Positions 44,696 to 55,542 are shown, counted from the stretch's first letter. The stretch is DNA of 64,000 bases from Rhizomys pruinosus (GCA_009823505.1 VZQC01005560.1:471802-535801); one strand, 5' to 3'. Program-made: numbers and translations. Notes: a model not told the origin generated them from the sequence alone.

Positions 44696-45204
44696 TTTAC
44701 CTCTCCCAGTCACCTTCTGAATTCACCCACTATACATGTTAGCATCTAGCTTTGGGTGCCAGGCACTGTCTGGGCTCTGGGGACCCATCTGGGAGCCAGA
44801 AAGGAACATCCCTGGCCACTGTGCATGCCACACACCAGGGGGAAGGGCTAGGGGAAGGTATTAAGAGACTGCAGCAAGAAGTGAGAGAGGGTTGTACACA
44901 CTCATGGGGCTGAGATACTGGAGCTGGCATTGACAGCTTGCCGGAATATTAATCAATAGAGTGAACCTATAAGCCTGGTGCTCTGTAGACTCCAGGACAC
45001 AGAGTCTGACTTAAATTGCCTGAAAAGGGACCATTGAACAAGGTCATGGAATAGGGAGTCTGAGCTCTGCAGGGACCCAGCAGCAGAACAGCACATGCAA
45101 AGGCCCTTGGCTACCACGTCCTGGACCAGCAGAAGAGTGGGGCTGTGGTCGTGTGCTCTAGTGCCCATGAAAAGCAAAGAGCTGAAAGTTCTGCACTGTT
45201 GGAG

Positions 45205-45437
45205 ACAGATGCCAGGGTAGCAGCAGCCTCCGCAGACAGATGCCAGGGTGGCAGCGGCCTCCAGGGTAGCAGCGGCCTCCACAGACAGATGCCGGGGTAG
45301 CAGCGGCCTCCGCACACAGATGCCGGGGTAGCAGCGGCCTCCGCACACAGATGCCAGGGTAGCAGCGGCCTCCGCACACAGATGCCGGGGTAGCAGCGGC
45401 CTCCACACACAGATGCCAGGTAGCAGCGGCCTCCACA
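45205..45437. repeat. 31-bp GC-rich minisatellite (about 7-8 copies)
   Basis: The unit resembles agatgccggggtagcagcgg followed by cctccgcacac. It ends about 80 bp before the acceptor of the 45.6-kb exon. The 287-codon minus-strand frame crossing it is not a gene. Confidence 0.93.
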
Positions 45438-45519
45438 GAGAGCTCCTGACAGGTCTCGCCCAGGCCCTCCCAGGCCCAGGCCCAGGCCCTCAGGCTCTCG
45501 CTCCTCTGCTTCCCAACAG

Positions 45520-45655
45520 TGCACTGAGGCCGCCCATCCACATGGACAGGAAATCTTGGCTCCTCTCCACCTGCTTCTGCAGTGTCTTTGCCCTGCCGCA
45601 TCTGGACGCCCTGGAGAAGCACACGTGCCTCTTCCTAGAACCACCCAACGTTCAG
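45520..45655 (+). CDS. MROH exon at 45.6 kb
   Basis: The acceptor is cttcccaacag (ends 45519) and the donor is gtacag from 45656. After the split Cys codon it reads ALRPPIHMDRKSWLLSTCF and later LDALEKHTCLFLEPPNVQ, one of the most recognisable MROH signatures. It ends in phase 0 and is intact. Confidence 0.87.
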
Positions 45656-47441
45656 GTACAGCTCGGCCTGGCACTTGACCCCAGGGAGCTCTTGGACAGG
45701 GGGTCAAGTTCAGTCTGCTGTGCATGGCCTGGGAGGGGTAGACTGGCCACCACACAGGCAGGGAGGGGGCCCTGGGCAGTTGCCTAAAGGCACTGGGCCT
45801 CCAGTTGACCACTTGGGACAAAGAAGTTATCGTCAGCATAGGGCTGTGATGTATAATGCAGATTAGACTGAGACCTGCTGTGTGCCTGTGCAGGGACTCT
45901 GTACACAGTGAAATGTATGACCTCCGGCTAACCCAAGAGGAGGCCATACCTCCTCCAGGAGGAGGAGACAGCAATCCCGGCTCAGCATGCCCAGACCTTG
46001 AATGGCAGAATCACCATTGTGTTCTCTCCTCTGAGCCTCACAGCAGCACAAGGAACTCAAAGAGAGGGAAAGTGGCTCTCTCAAAGGGATGAATTCCCCA
46101 GGGTTGCCAGGATTCAAGAACACTCATTCAGCCTCTAGGTCTTGTCACACCTAGGGAGTCACCCTCCCTGCAGGCCAGGCTCTGTCTCACCCACCACGCT
46201 GCATGAGCCATGGCCCTGCGGGTCTTACCTGGTCCACTCTGCCACCCTCGCTAAGCTGGGGAAAGAAGCTCAGGAAATGTTCCCAAGGCCCAGGTTGGTT
46301 CTATTCCAAATTAGCCACCCCTGGCCTCGAGATGCCTGCCATAGCTCATGGCTACCACCGGGGGGCGCATGAGACTGTCCCGCATAGTCCTAGCCCTGAG
46401 TATCCCTGACAAAGGGCCGGAGCAGCTTTGGTAAGTGAGCCCTGCCGGTTCCAGGCCCTACGTGAGTACTTCCCACCTTTCCATACTGACTAGAGGATAG
46501 GACACATCTCAGGTGGATAAAGCCTGCAGTGGGAAAGTCAAGATCTGAGCCCCCACCCCTGGGCACTGTTTGTAGTACACAGGCCTGAGGATAGACCAGG
46601 GAGCACTATCAGGGGATGAGAGAGGGCTGGGTAGTGTCTGTGGCCCTGTATCTGCCAAAGCACTCCATGAATAGAAGACCCTGCAGCAAGTACAACCAGG
46701 CCTGGGGTCAACACTGGGAGCCAGGGACACTGGGCTCCTGTTACTTGCACCACATCTGTCCCTGCTCTGTCACATGGGACTGGCTTCCTGTGGCTGGGGT
46801 GTCTCTATGCACCCCCCAACATGCCAGCAGTAAAACTGATGTGGGGGGAGGGGAATGTCCCCCCACGAGCGCCAGAAGCCACATGGCTGGATCTTTTGCA
46901 AGACCAAGGCACCGTTGACGCTCGGGCCCTTGTTCCCAACTTTTAAGAGGGCCGGCAATATGACTAGCGAGCAAACACGCTTGCTGCACAAGTCTAATGA
47001 CCTGAGTTTGATCCCAGAACCCATGGTAGACGGAAAGAGCAGGCTCCAGAGAGTTGTCCTGTGATCTCCACATGCATGTTGTGCTATAGACACTTTATTT
47101 TAAACTTACTAAGAATTTCAGGACAGAAAATGCAAAGTTACAGCCAGTACCACTTGAGCCTGGGGGTCGGGGAGGAGGAGAGGCCAGACCACATTTCCAC
47201 ATGTCCGTGGAGCCAGCCCTGCCTGGAATTAACTCACCTGTGCTCTTAAGTGGGTCCCCGAAAAACCTTTACATCCAGTCTGCATGCCTCTGTGGCAGAA
47301 CCCTTTGCAGACACAGTGCTGACCTCTGGTGGGTGTGGGACCCTGGTCCGAGAATGTAGAGGAAGTGAATCCCCAATGGGCACCTAAGCAGAAATGAGCC
47401 CTCACACACTCTTGGCCTGCCTGATGTCTGTCCTCCCTCAG
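45656..47441. other. MROH intron with an old B3-like fragment
   Basis: Mostly unrecognised. A diverged B3-like SINE lies at about 46965-47085 (gcacaagtctaatgacctga, agagttgtcctgtgatctcc). Confidence 0.5.
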
Positions 47442-47537
47442 GCACTGTACACCCAGACCATGGATGCACTGGATCACATGCTACAGAGCTTCACGGTGCA
47501 GAGCCCCACGGCCGATGAGCTGCACTTCCTGCTGTCG
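47442..47537 (+). CDS. MROH exon at 47.5 kb
   Basis: The acceptor is gtcctccctcag (ends 47441) and the donor is gtgaga from 47538. The 32 codons are phase 0 at both ends and begin ALYTQTMDALDHMLQSFTVQ, ending DELHFLLS. It follows the previous exon in the family order and is intact. Confidence 0.87.
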
Positions 47538-48382
47538 GTGAGAGCTGCAGGCCAGGATGCTGGGTCAAGGGGTGTGCGGCCCTCCACCAAGAGCCCTGAG
47601 GAGGGTGCTCCACAGTCCACAGGACTTCCTGTGTAGGTTTGGAGCATCTACAGGGGATGTGGTCAGCCTGGCCTAAAGGTGTCTACTAAGCAAGTGGCTC
47701 CCCCACCCCAAAGCTTGGACCCTGTGGCTCCCCTCCACCTGCGCTCAGGGCACCCCACCTCCATGGAGGGAGACCACTTAGCAGAGAGCGATGGCATAGT
47801 GTCAGGGGCTGGAGCCAGAAGGAAGGCCACCTCCACCCAGCCCTGAAGTCAGGGCCAGCCAGAGTTCACCAAGGAGGCCTGAGCGACACCCACAGCCACC
47901 CCTAGGCAGGGGACACCCACCAGAGGACGGCACTGCTGGGCTCAGCGGCAGTGGGACACCTAAGTGGCAGTGGCAGTGGCTGCCACTGGTGGAAGTCATC
48001 GGTCTCTCGAGCCATCCCCAGGTCTCTGTGTCCAGATGAGTGACCACACAGCCCCTCAGCCATGCAGTATGCTGACATGAATACCCTGCCTCTGCTAGAG
48101 ACACTCATGTCCCATTCCTTGCGCACGGCAAGTTATAAAAAGGGGCACACATAGACCAAGAGCTTCTGGGAGGAGGGAATGTGTCTGTGGCTCAAGGGTA
48201 GCCAGTCTTGAGAGGTGGCTCTGGGGACAGGGACTAAAGAGGGAACAGAAAGAGCTAGGCCTGGAAGGGGTGAAAACCAGGCTTGCTGAGCAGTGGGCAG
48301 GCATGGGGGCCTTGCCGCTGGAAGGCTCGGTGGGGCCGGGCCTTTCTGGGACTCAGCAGAGCATCCTTTCCTGACCCTGCAG
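47538..48382. other. MROH intron, nothing recognised
   Basis: No repeat consensus or exon is visible. Short open frames on both strands are unsupported. Confidence 0.5.
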
Positions 48383-48487
48383 CACATGTCCACCTGGCTG
48401 GCCTCTGAGAAGGCTCATGAGCGACAACGGGCTGTTCACAGATGCACAGCCCTCCTCAAATTCCTTAACTGCAAACAGCGCATAAAA
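48383..48487 (+). CDS. MROH exon at 48.4 kb
   Basis: The acceptor is tgaccctgcag (ends 48382) and the donor is the full consensus gtaagt from 48488. The 35 codons are phase 0 at both ends: HMSTWLASEKAHERQRAVHR, then TALLKFLNCKQRIK. The HERQRAV core is a hallmark of MROH proteins. It is intact. Confidence 0.88.
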
Positions 48488-49449
48488 GTAAGTACCAGCC
48501 CCCTGCCCCTCACCTCCCCAGCCCCTCACCTCTCTGGGCTCTCATCTCCAGCCCCTGACTCCCACCCCGCCACCCTTCACCCCCTCCTAGTTCCCTAGCC
48601 ATACGACCTCAGAAGCAGGGCCTCCTCCTACCCTGTATTCCTGCCTCCAGGCCAAGGTGGATCACGAGCACCCTACTTACTGCCCAGCAGTAGGCAGCCT
48701 AAATATCCTTTTCTTACACTTGAGATAACAGGCTAAGGGAAGTCACCCTGCTCACAGCCTAGAAGCTGGCTTCCATCCAGGAGGTGGGGCTCTCGTCCAC
48801 ACACTTCTCCTCCCCCTGCCTCAGGAACTCCCCTGTACGATGGGCAGGTAGACTCAATAGAGGGATGTGGTGGCAAGCTGATAAGGTATGAATCAGGGCC
48901 AGTCACATGGAGCAGCCCTGTGTCCACTGCTTCATCTAATATGAGCCCCCATTTTACCCTTGGGATTTTTCTGAGGGCAAATGAACTTGAGCCCAGCACA
49001 AAGAAAGATCAGTTCCTCCTTTATCTGCTGAATTAATGCCGAACCCATTAGCCAGAGGCCTAAGCCCTGGGGCAAGCAAAAGCTGGTAGGGTTGAGCCTA
49101 AATTTTAACAGAGCACACAAAAATACTCCATAATAAAGCTAAAACATTTACTTTTGTAAATAAAGTTTTATTGGAACTAGGGCTCAGATCAAGTTACAGT
49201 AAGCCAAGCAAGATTCTATAAGTTCAATGTTGGATTGTGTCTTGGGATTTTGTTCCTCAGTTGTGGAGTTTTTTGTGTTTGGTTTGGTTTTTATTAAATT
49301 TCTCTTGATTTCTAAGTTTTAGAGTCAAGACGTATATTTTTCCTAGCCCCAGGCCATTGTCACAATTTGAAGGGTCCCCTGGCTGGGGCCATTCTGGGAT
49401 ACCAGGTAGGACTCTGTGCCTGCCATCAGTGAGCACACTCTCTACATAG
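48488..49449. other. MROH intron, mostly unrecognised
   Basis: A piece near 49150-49180 (aaataaagttttattggaac) resembles an old mammalian DNA-transposon fossil, seen weakly. There is nothing else. Confidence 0.4.
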
Positions 49450-49585
49450 ACAAAGGAAAACTTCAGAAGGACCAGGCAGCTGGTAGCAGTGCTGGGGCTT
49501 CTGTGCCAGGACCCAGAGAGGACCACCTGGCACTCCAGCCTAGAAGCAGTAGGCCATCTCCACCAGCTCCTGATATACCAGGAGG
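49450..49585 (+). CDS. MROH exon at 49.5 kb
   Basis: The acceptor is ctctctacatag (ends 49449) and the donor is gtaagt from 49586. It reads TKENFRRTRQLVAVLGLLCQ and ends HLHQLLIYQE, with one base of a split codon left over. It is open throughout. The next block appears to start in phase 0, so a small indel near this junction, or a mis-called boundary, is likely. Confidence 0.82.
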
Positions 49586-49911
49586 GTAAGTGTCCTCTGC
49601 CACCGCAGAATGCCTGACTCCTCCTTGACCAGCACCCCTGAACTCAACCCCACCTCAAATCCACCCCCCCAGCCATAGTCTTCTAGTTACCCAACCCAAA
49701 CCCAAAGTGTACACCGGCCTTAACTCAGTTACTAATGAACCCACCCTAACTCCAGCCCAGTCCACCTAGACCCCACCCCATCCCACCCCACCCCCACCCC
49801 CACGGCCCGTACTCTTACCATGCTTTGGCCAGAAGAAAATGCTCCAAAGGGGGAAATGGGGACCTCCCAGGAGCTCTCCCAGCCTGATGCAGGTGGAACT
49901 GCCCTCTGCAG

Positions 49912-50004
49912 CAGTGGAGACCAGAGGAGCACTCTCCCAACCCTAAGAAGATGGCATCCTCAAAAGACATCATCTTCCATCTGGGCAGCTCCCAAGCCAT
50001 CAAG
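49912..50004 (+). CDS. MROH exon at 49.95 kb (phase conflict)
   Basis: The acceptor is ccctctgcag (ends 49911) and the donor is gtcaaa from 50005. The family frame reads PKKMASSKDIIFHLGSSQAI and ends with Lys in phase 0, joining the 52965 exon correctly. The upstream exon donates one base. Spliced as drawn, the frame becomes VETRGALSQP followed by TAA. Either a small indel lies inside this block or one boundary is wrong. Confidence 0.68.
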
Positions 50005-51080
50005 GTCAAAGCCTCTAGAGTCTGGGCAGGCTGGGAGGGTGTGGCCAGAGCAGACTGCAGCATCACGGGTGGTGATAAACTCACTCACTCTCTTCTGTCC
50101 TGTTAAAGGGGACCCAGGCGGGCTGGAGGGACACTAGCACACACTGGACACACATGTCATGTGCTGGGAGCTTCGCAGGAATCTCAGGCCCCTTCCTTGA
50201 GTTTTTCTAACTTTCTCTAAACAGTATCAACTCTCCCATTTATAGCCTCCCCAATCCATATCAGGATTTGAACAGTTATTCTCAGAAACCACCCAAGCTT
50301 GGTACTGTTGTAGGTGTGAGCTAGGTGCTGGCATTAGCTGGGCAGCCCATTCTAAAGCTGCCTCAGAGTTCTGAGTTCAGGAAGTCTGTGTGCTGGTAGC
50401 TTTCGCTTGCTCAGGTGGGGTCGAACCCTGGCTAAGAACGACCACCATGACTGGCATGTTTGTCAGTCCACGTTAGACCCTGAGCCTTCCAGGGCAGATA
50501 TGGGACCTCACTAGTGTTCAGGATGTGCCCTGGGCATAGATTTGGCTTTCAACAAACATCCATGATGGCCAGTCAAAGCAGTTGGTGTGGAAGTGGAGCA
50601 CAGGGCTAGCAAGTGCCCCAGCGAGACTCGGTCTGGTCCCAATGACTCCAGAAGCCATATGCTCAGCAGTTGTATGAGCTGTCCAAATCCAGACGCTCCC
50701 TGGAAGTTTAGTGAAGAATCCCCCTAAGTCTGTGGGGCCACAACATCAATGGGGGCCTGTCTAGAACAAACACAGCCTAGTTCGGCTGCAGTTCGCACCA
50801 GAGAGCCTGGGCTGGGAGCAGAGGCAAGCTTGGGAGGGATGCACCCACAGGCTACCAGCCCAGCACGTCCCAACAGGAAAGGTGGCCGGGCCACTAGCCA
50901 CATAGTATCCAGGGCCTAGGCAGAGCCAGCCTGCTCTGTGTATCCCTAGGAAAAAGGCAGAAAAAGATGGGGTGGGAGAAGGAAGGGAGGCAGAGTAGGA
51001 GGTTCTGCTAATTGTGAAAGGCAGACACACCAGGCCTTGCTTCCAGTCCCAAATTTGTCCCGAACTCCTCATGTGGAATA
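50005..51080. other. MROH intron, nothing recognised
   Basis: No exon or repeat consensus is visible before the CAY array. Confidence 0.5.
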
Positions 51081-51084
51081 TACT

Positions 51085-51585
51085 GCACCTTTATCAGAAG
51101 CAGCAGCATCACCACCAGCACCACCACCACCATCATCATCACCATTATTACCACCATCATCCCTGATACCCCCATCGTCACCATCACTGTTATCATCACC
51201 ACCGCCATAATCACCATCGCCATAATCAATAGCCTTCAGCATAATCACTATCAGCACCACCATCATCTATCATAATCACCACTGTCACTATCATAATCAC
51301 CACTGTCACTATCACCACTACCACCACCATCATCACTATACCCCCATCACCACCACCATTACCACCACATCATTACCATCATCACCACTATTATCATTAC
51401 CATCATCATCACCATCATCACCATCACTATCATAGTCACCACTGTCACTATCACCACTACCACCACCATCATCACTATACCCCCATCACCACCACCATTA
51501 CCACCACATCATTACCATCATCACCACTATTATCATTACTGTCATCATCACCATCATCACAATCACAACCACACCATCCCACATT
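51085..51585. repeat. CAC/CAT trinucleotide array with a 139-bp duplication
   Basis: Imperfect caccatcatcac words fill the stretch. A segment starting actgtcactatcaccactac at 51302 recurs at 51441 almost unchanged, giving a 139-bp higher-order unit. Confidence 0.92.
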
Positions 51586-51689
51586 TATTCATTGCCTTGA
51601 ATAAAGCTCAGCAGCACAGAGTCCTTTGCATTCTGTGTCTGTGCCTTCTAGGGCTTGGAGAGTCTCACCATTCTAAGGCACTTTCTAGA

Positions 51690-51850
51690 AGGTGGAATGT
51701 GTTCACCTGTGCTGTTCACAGGATCCAGTGGCCACATGTGGTTGCTGAGCACTTGACCTGAGTCTAGCAATTCCAAGAAACTAAATGTTTTATTAAAAAC
51801 AGATAAATTTAAGTCTATCATAGGTTTAAGCTGTTATGAGTAGTAGGGCT
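51690..51850. repeat. Possible old mammalian DNA-transposon fossil
   Basis: The block gccacatgtggttgctgagc followed by acttgacctgagtctagca and an AT-rich part resembles ancient hAT-type MER elements. The match is weak and from memory. Confidence 0.4.
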
Positions 51851-52047
51851 GTTATGTTGAATAGTCATGTTCCGCATCTTTCCAGAAAGTTCTGTCTGAG
51901 CAGTGATATGCCCCAGCTCCACCATCCAGGGCATTAGGAGAGCTTGGACTTCCCTGAGAATCCTTCTAATGACCTACTTTCAGACATGAGACTTGACACT
52001 AAGGCAGATTCCAGGGAATGTGGGGCCAAGCATAGCTGGAGGCTGGC

Positions 52048-52525
52048 AAGGCCCTACACAGTCAGGAGCTCTGGGTTCCATGCCAAGGTGGCCCCTCCAC
52101 CCAGCCCAGTTCCATGGCCCTACACAGTCAGGAGCTCTGGGTTCCACGCCAAGGTGGCCCCTCCATCCAGCCCAGTTCCATGGCCCTACACAGTCAGGAC
52201 CTCTGGGTTCCATGCCAAGGTGGCCCCCTCCATCCAGCCCAGTTCCATGGCCCTACACAGTCAGGAGCTCTGGGTTCCACGCCAAGGTGGACCCTCCATC
52301 CAACCCAGTTCCATGGCCCTACAGAGTCAGGAGCTCTGGGTTCCACGCCAAGGTGGCCCCTCCATCCAGCCCAGTTCCATGGCCCTACACAGTTAGGAGC
52401 TCTGGGATCCATGCCAAGGTGGCCCCTTCCATCCAGCCCAGTTCCATGGCCCTACACAGTCAGGAGTTCTAGGTTCCACACCAAGGTGGCTCCTCCATCC
52501 AGCCCAGTTCCATGGCACCTCTCTA
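52048..52525. repeat. 66-bp minisatellite (about 7 copies)
   Basis: The unit starts ccctacacagtcaggagctc and ends cagcccagttccatgg. The spacing is 66 bp (52052, 52118, 52184 and so on). Because 66 is a multiple of three, all frames without stops stay open and give 149-159-codon artefacts. Confidence 0.96.
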
Positions 52526-52964
52526 AACCATTAACCTTTAGGAGGTTGATCCAGGTTATCTGAAAAAATCCTTCACAACTCTGAAGTTCAATTCTCTTTG
52601 AAAAAACTCTTACAAGGACTGGGGCTTGGCCATGGGTGGTGGTCCTCTGGACTCAGCCTAACATGAAGACAACCTAGGGCCAAGACACAAAGGGAGGGGG
52701 ACAAGACAAGGCCTCTGGGGCCACCTGCATCCCAGGACAAGCCAGGGCTAGTTGAGGAAAGGAGCCATGTGCCTCCCCTGTACTGAGCATCAAGCCCTGT
52801 AGCTGGGCACTGGTTAAGACAGAGAGATGTGGGAAAGATTGTGTGCTGGGCCCACGGGGGGAGCCTAGAGGAGTGAATGCCCAAAGATTTGGGGAGCCTG
52901 GCAAAGTATAAGGTTGAAAAGGGGGCAGTCACAGGGTAGGATGACAGCCTACTCATTCTCTTAG

Positions 52965-53114
52965 GAGATCTTGAGTCATCTCTCAACGACAGAGCTGACT
53001 GATCTCATCTGGACAGTCATCGATGGCCTGGGCTCTACCTGCCCCTTCCGGGTGCAAGCAGCTGTCGATTTGCTTTTCCTTGTCATCCAGGACCATGGAG
53101 ACAACTTGGAGACT
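52965..53114 (+). CDS. MROH exon at 53.0 kb
   Basis: The acceptor is cattctcttag (ends 52964) and the donor is gtgagg from 53115. The 50 codons are phase 0 at both ends: EILSHLSTTELTDLIWTVID, then GLGSTCPFRVQAAVDLLFLV, then IQDHGDNLET. The segment is MROH-typical and intact. A GGAT/GATA array begins about 130 bp downstream. Confidence 0.87.
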
Positions 53115-53244
53115 GTGAGGGGTTGGGCACCCCCCCAGGGCCAGGGAGGAAAGGGGCAGAGTAGAGAACTAGACAGTATCCAGGGACCTCCTCTGAAACA
53201 GGATGTGGCAGACTGGGCTTCTACCACAGGCAGCAACCAATCCA

Positions 53245-53389
53245 ATAGGATGGATGCATGCATGGATGGATGCATGCATGGATAGTGGATAAGTGGATGA
53301 TGGATGGATGGATGGATGGATGGATGGATGGATGGATAAGTAGATGGATGGATGATGGGTGAGTGGGTGGTTAGATGGGTGGGTAGATG

Positions 53390-53432
<43 letters not shown>

Positions 53433-53575
53433 GATGAGTGGGTAGATGGGTGGGTAGATGGGTGGGTAGATAGATGGATAGGTAGATGGGTAGGTGGATA
53501 AGTGGGTGGGTGGAGAGGTGGATAGGTAGGTGGATGGATGCATGAGTGGATGAATGAATGGATGTAGGAATGGCT
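53245..53575. repeat. GGAT / GATA / GGGTGGAT tetranucleotide array
   Basis: Pure ggat runs at 53296-53335, pure (GATA)n at 53391-53430, then ggtagatgggt words. It lies about 130 bp after an MROH exon donor. Confidence 0.94.
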
Positions 53576-54073
53576 TAAGAAATTCCACTAAAGCTCTGTG
53601 GTGATTTCAGGGTCCAGGGGCAGACACATGTTGACTGAATTCTTCTGTGGACCCTGGAGATTGAGGTGGTAGCAGAAAAGGCAGACCAGATCCCCCTGGA
53701 GATTGTGGTCTGAAGGGGGTGACAACATACAGACTGGAGGACAGGACATCCTGGTAGACGCAGAAGCTAAGTGTTGAACCCCATAGGATGGGAGAGGTGT
53801 TCCAGCAGGAAGCAACTATTACCAATCCTAAGGCAGGAAGCCTCCAGCTGGCCTAAGCTACTGACTGGGCCCCAAACAAAGGCCCTAAACACATGGGATA
53901 CAGTGTGTTTATGACAAGCTACAGGGGCTCAGCAACTGCAAGGCAGTTTGGGAAGAATCTAAGGTCTCAAATGCCTCAGATTCCTGTACTAGGACTTCCC
54001 TTCAAGCTGCGGGTGCAGGGAGGGGGGGGCCTCCCTATCAGACCTCTCCCTTTCCTCCCTGCCCCCTGCACAG
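53576..54073. other. MROH intron, nothing recognised
   Basis: This is unique-looking sequence up to the acceptor at 54073. Confidence 0.5.
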
Positions 54074-54280
54074 GTTGGCAAAATGGACCAGGCCATCTAC
54101 CACCACCTCTGTGCCATCCACATGCCCCAAGCCAAGGAAAGCATTCTGTGTGCCATCACCCTGCTGGCCCGGAACCATATCCTGGAGCTAGTGGCTGCCT
54201 TCCTGGACTTTTCCACACCCCCAGAAAGGCAGCCAGCCCCACCCTCCCTCTCCCCACTGCCCACCTTCCACCTCCTCTAG
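54074..54280 (+). CDS. Last recognisable MROH exon, donor missing
   Basis: The acceptor is ccctgcacag (ends 54073). It reads VGKMDQAIYHHLCAIHMPQA, then ESILCAITLLARNHILELVA and AFLDFSTPPE, matching the family up to about 54229. There the expected GT donor is absent (the sequence is aaaggcagcc), and the frame runs on through proline-rich codons to TAG at 54278-54280. It may serve as a new terminal exon or simply mark decay. I see no further MROH exon downstream and no nearby AATAAA. Confidence 0.72.
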   Translation, partial: VGKMDQAIYHHLCAIHMPQAKESILCAITLLARNHILELVAAFLDFSTPPERQPAPPSLSPLPTFHLL

Positions 54281-55180
54281 ACCAAGCTCACAGCTTCTGG
54301 CCTCTTGTCTGTCCCTCACGGCCCACAAGCCCAGAATGCTTGGTTCGGGGAAGGAGCCAGAACTTCTGTTCATTTAGGCGTCTCACACAAAATACCTGCT
54401 CCGGCCTCCACCACCTGTCCTGATGGAAAAGGAGTCCCCGAACCCTAGGTCCTCCTGGCCAGGACCCCAGCCACCTGCAGATCTTCACTGTCCGTCAGCA
54501 TAGACCTCCTGGCTCACCATCCTCTACATTTGCTTCCTCCTCCTCTTCTTCCAAGGCCTCGTGGCTACCTCAGCCCTCTCAGCTGTGCCTGGCTTTTGTT
54601 CCATACCCTCAGGACCTCTAGGTTTGAGGAAGGGCTAGGCTCCTCATTATTGTTTATGGCCCCTCCTCTCTAAAATCCCAGCTCTGTATCCCCCATCCTA
54701 GTCTATGCTGACACCCATCCACCATACCTCCCTCTGGTCGCCTCTCACTCCTTAAGGATGTACCCTGTTCAGATAGACTCTGAATCTCTCCCCTTTCCAG
54801 GCTAGGATTTCCTTCTCCTCTCCTGAACTCCTGCTTGGATATCTTACTCTGCCTGGCACCCAGCGAGCTCCACCTGGTATGGCCATCCTGCCTACCTTCT
54901 CACACTTCTCCCCTGTCCTTGCCGGATCCCTCCTTCCTAGGTTAGCTTCTGCCGACTGGCCACACCTGCACACAGCCAGGTCTTTGACCTTGGCATTGCC
55001 CTGTCTCCCTGATGCTCTGGGAACCTCAGAGAGCCCAGGACAGAGTTCTCCCAGAGACTTTCATCTGCTCCAGGGAGAGTTCACAGCTCAGTGGGGTGGT
55101 TCCCTTTGTACTGACATCAGAATGCGGCTGTAACATCTGGGTGCCTCCTGATCTTTTAAGCTCTTTGTGTATATCTCCCC
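54281..55180. other. Downstream flank, no further MROH exon seen
   Basis: Pyrimidine-rich sequence with no splice-bounded family segment and no AATAAA. The normal C-terminal exons of an MROH gene are not found here. Confidence 0.5.
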
Positions 55181-55214
55181 TGGGTCCTCCTGAAGAAAGC
55201 ACACTTTCTATTAT

Positions 55215-55305
55215 GATGTGGAATTTGAAATATATCCACCAGTTTACTTGGGTCATCAGGCTGGTCAGCAAATATCTTTACCCACTGAGCCACGTCGCTG
55301 GCCCA
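55215..55305 (-). repeat. tRNA-derived SINE fragment
   Basis: It ends ccactgagccacgtcgctgg, resembling the complement of a B2/B3/B4 head. It is short and diverged. Confidence 0.5.
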
Positions 55306-55419
55306 GGGTTACCTTCTTGGTCACATTGTTTGGTCCTTTAACTTCCTATTTCTTTCAATTCTATCAGCTTTGCACCAAAAACGTGCGAAAATTTCACCAA
55401 ACACAAAACAGTAAAGACA

Positions 55420-55542
55420 TGGTGGTGATCTAGATCCAGTCCTTGGAGGCTAAGGCATGATCATTGCAAGTTTCACAACAGCCTGGGCTACTTAGCAAGT
55501 TCCAGCCCAGCTGGGGCTATAGGGGAGATCCTGTCTCAAAAA

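Larger units (their letters stand above)
376..54280 (+). pseudogene. MROH (Maestro HEAT-like repeat) family locus, internal exons, probably decayed
   Basis: Sixteen exon-like blocks in family order encode an internal stretch of a Maestro HEAT-like repeat protein, a helical-repeat family whose molecular role is poorly known. Recognisable family stretches include YDYFKDNPE, LLYVMGILASQ, LEDTWAILEQFGRS, EKHTCLFLEPPN, HERQRAV and AITLLARNH. Most blocks have AG acceptors and GT donors, and the phases usually match between neighbours. The first exons lie left of the window and no convincing exon follows 54.28 kb, so both ends of the protein are missing here. Lesions: a frameshift near 29922, TGA at 40524-40526, a frameshift at 41648, TAG at 41770-41772, phase conflicts at the 40508 and 49912 acceptors, and no GT donor after 30056 or in the 54.1-kb block. 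The family call is secure. The paralogue is not: Mroh4 or Mroh5 is a guess, based on those members being pseudogenised in some mammals. Some indels could be assembly errors, but two independent nonsense codons argue for real decay. Confidence 0.8.

Noticed and set aside
44264..44749. 161-codon frame and the 118-codon Cys-rich antisense frame (44320-44676)
   Set aside because: Both are tandem-repeat artefacts. The Cys/Gly periodicity reflects the unit length, not a metallothionein-like protein.
45111..45974. 287-codon minus-strand open frame
   Set aside because: It crosses the 31-bp minisatellite and lies antisense to a genuine MROH exon. It has no family similarity.
53169..53588. 139-codon minus-strand frame rich in Ser, Tyr, Pro and Ile
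   Set aside because: It is a translation of the GGAT/GATA microsatellite.
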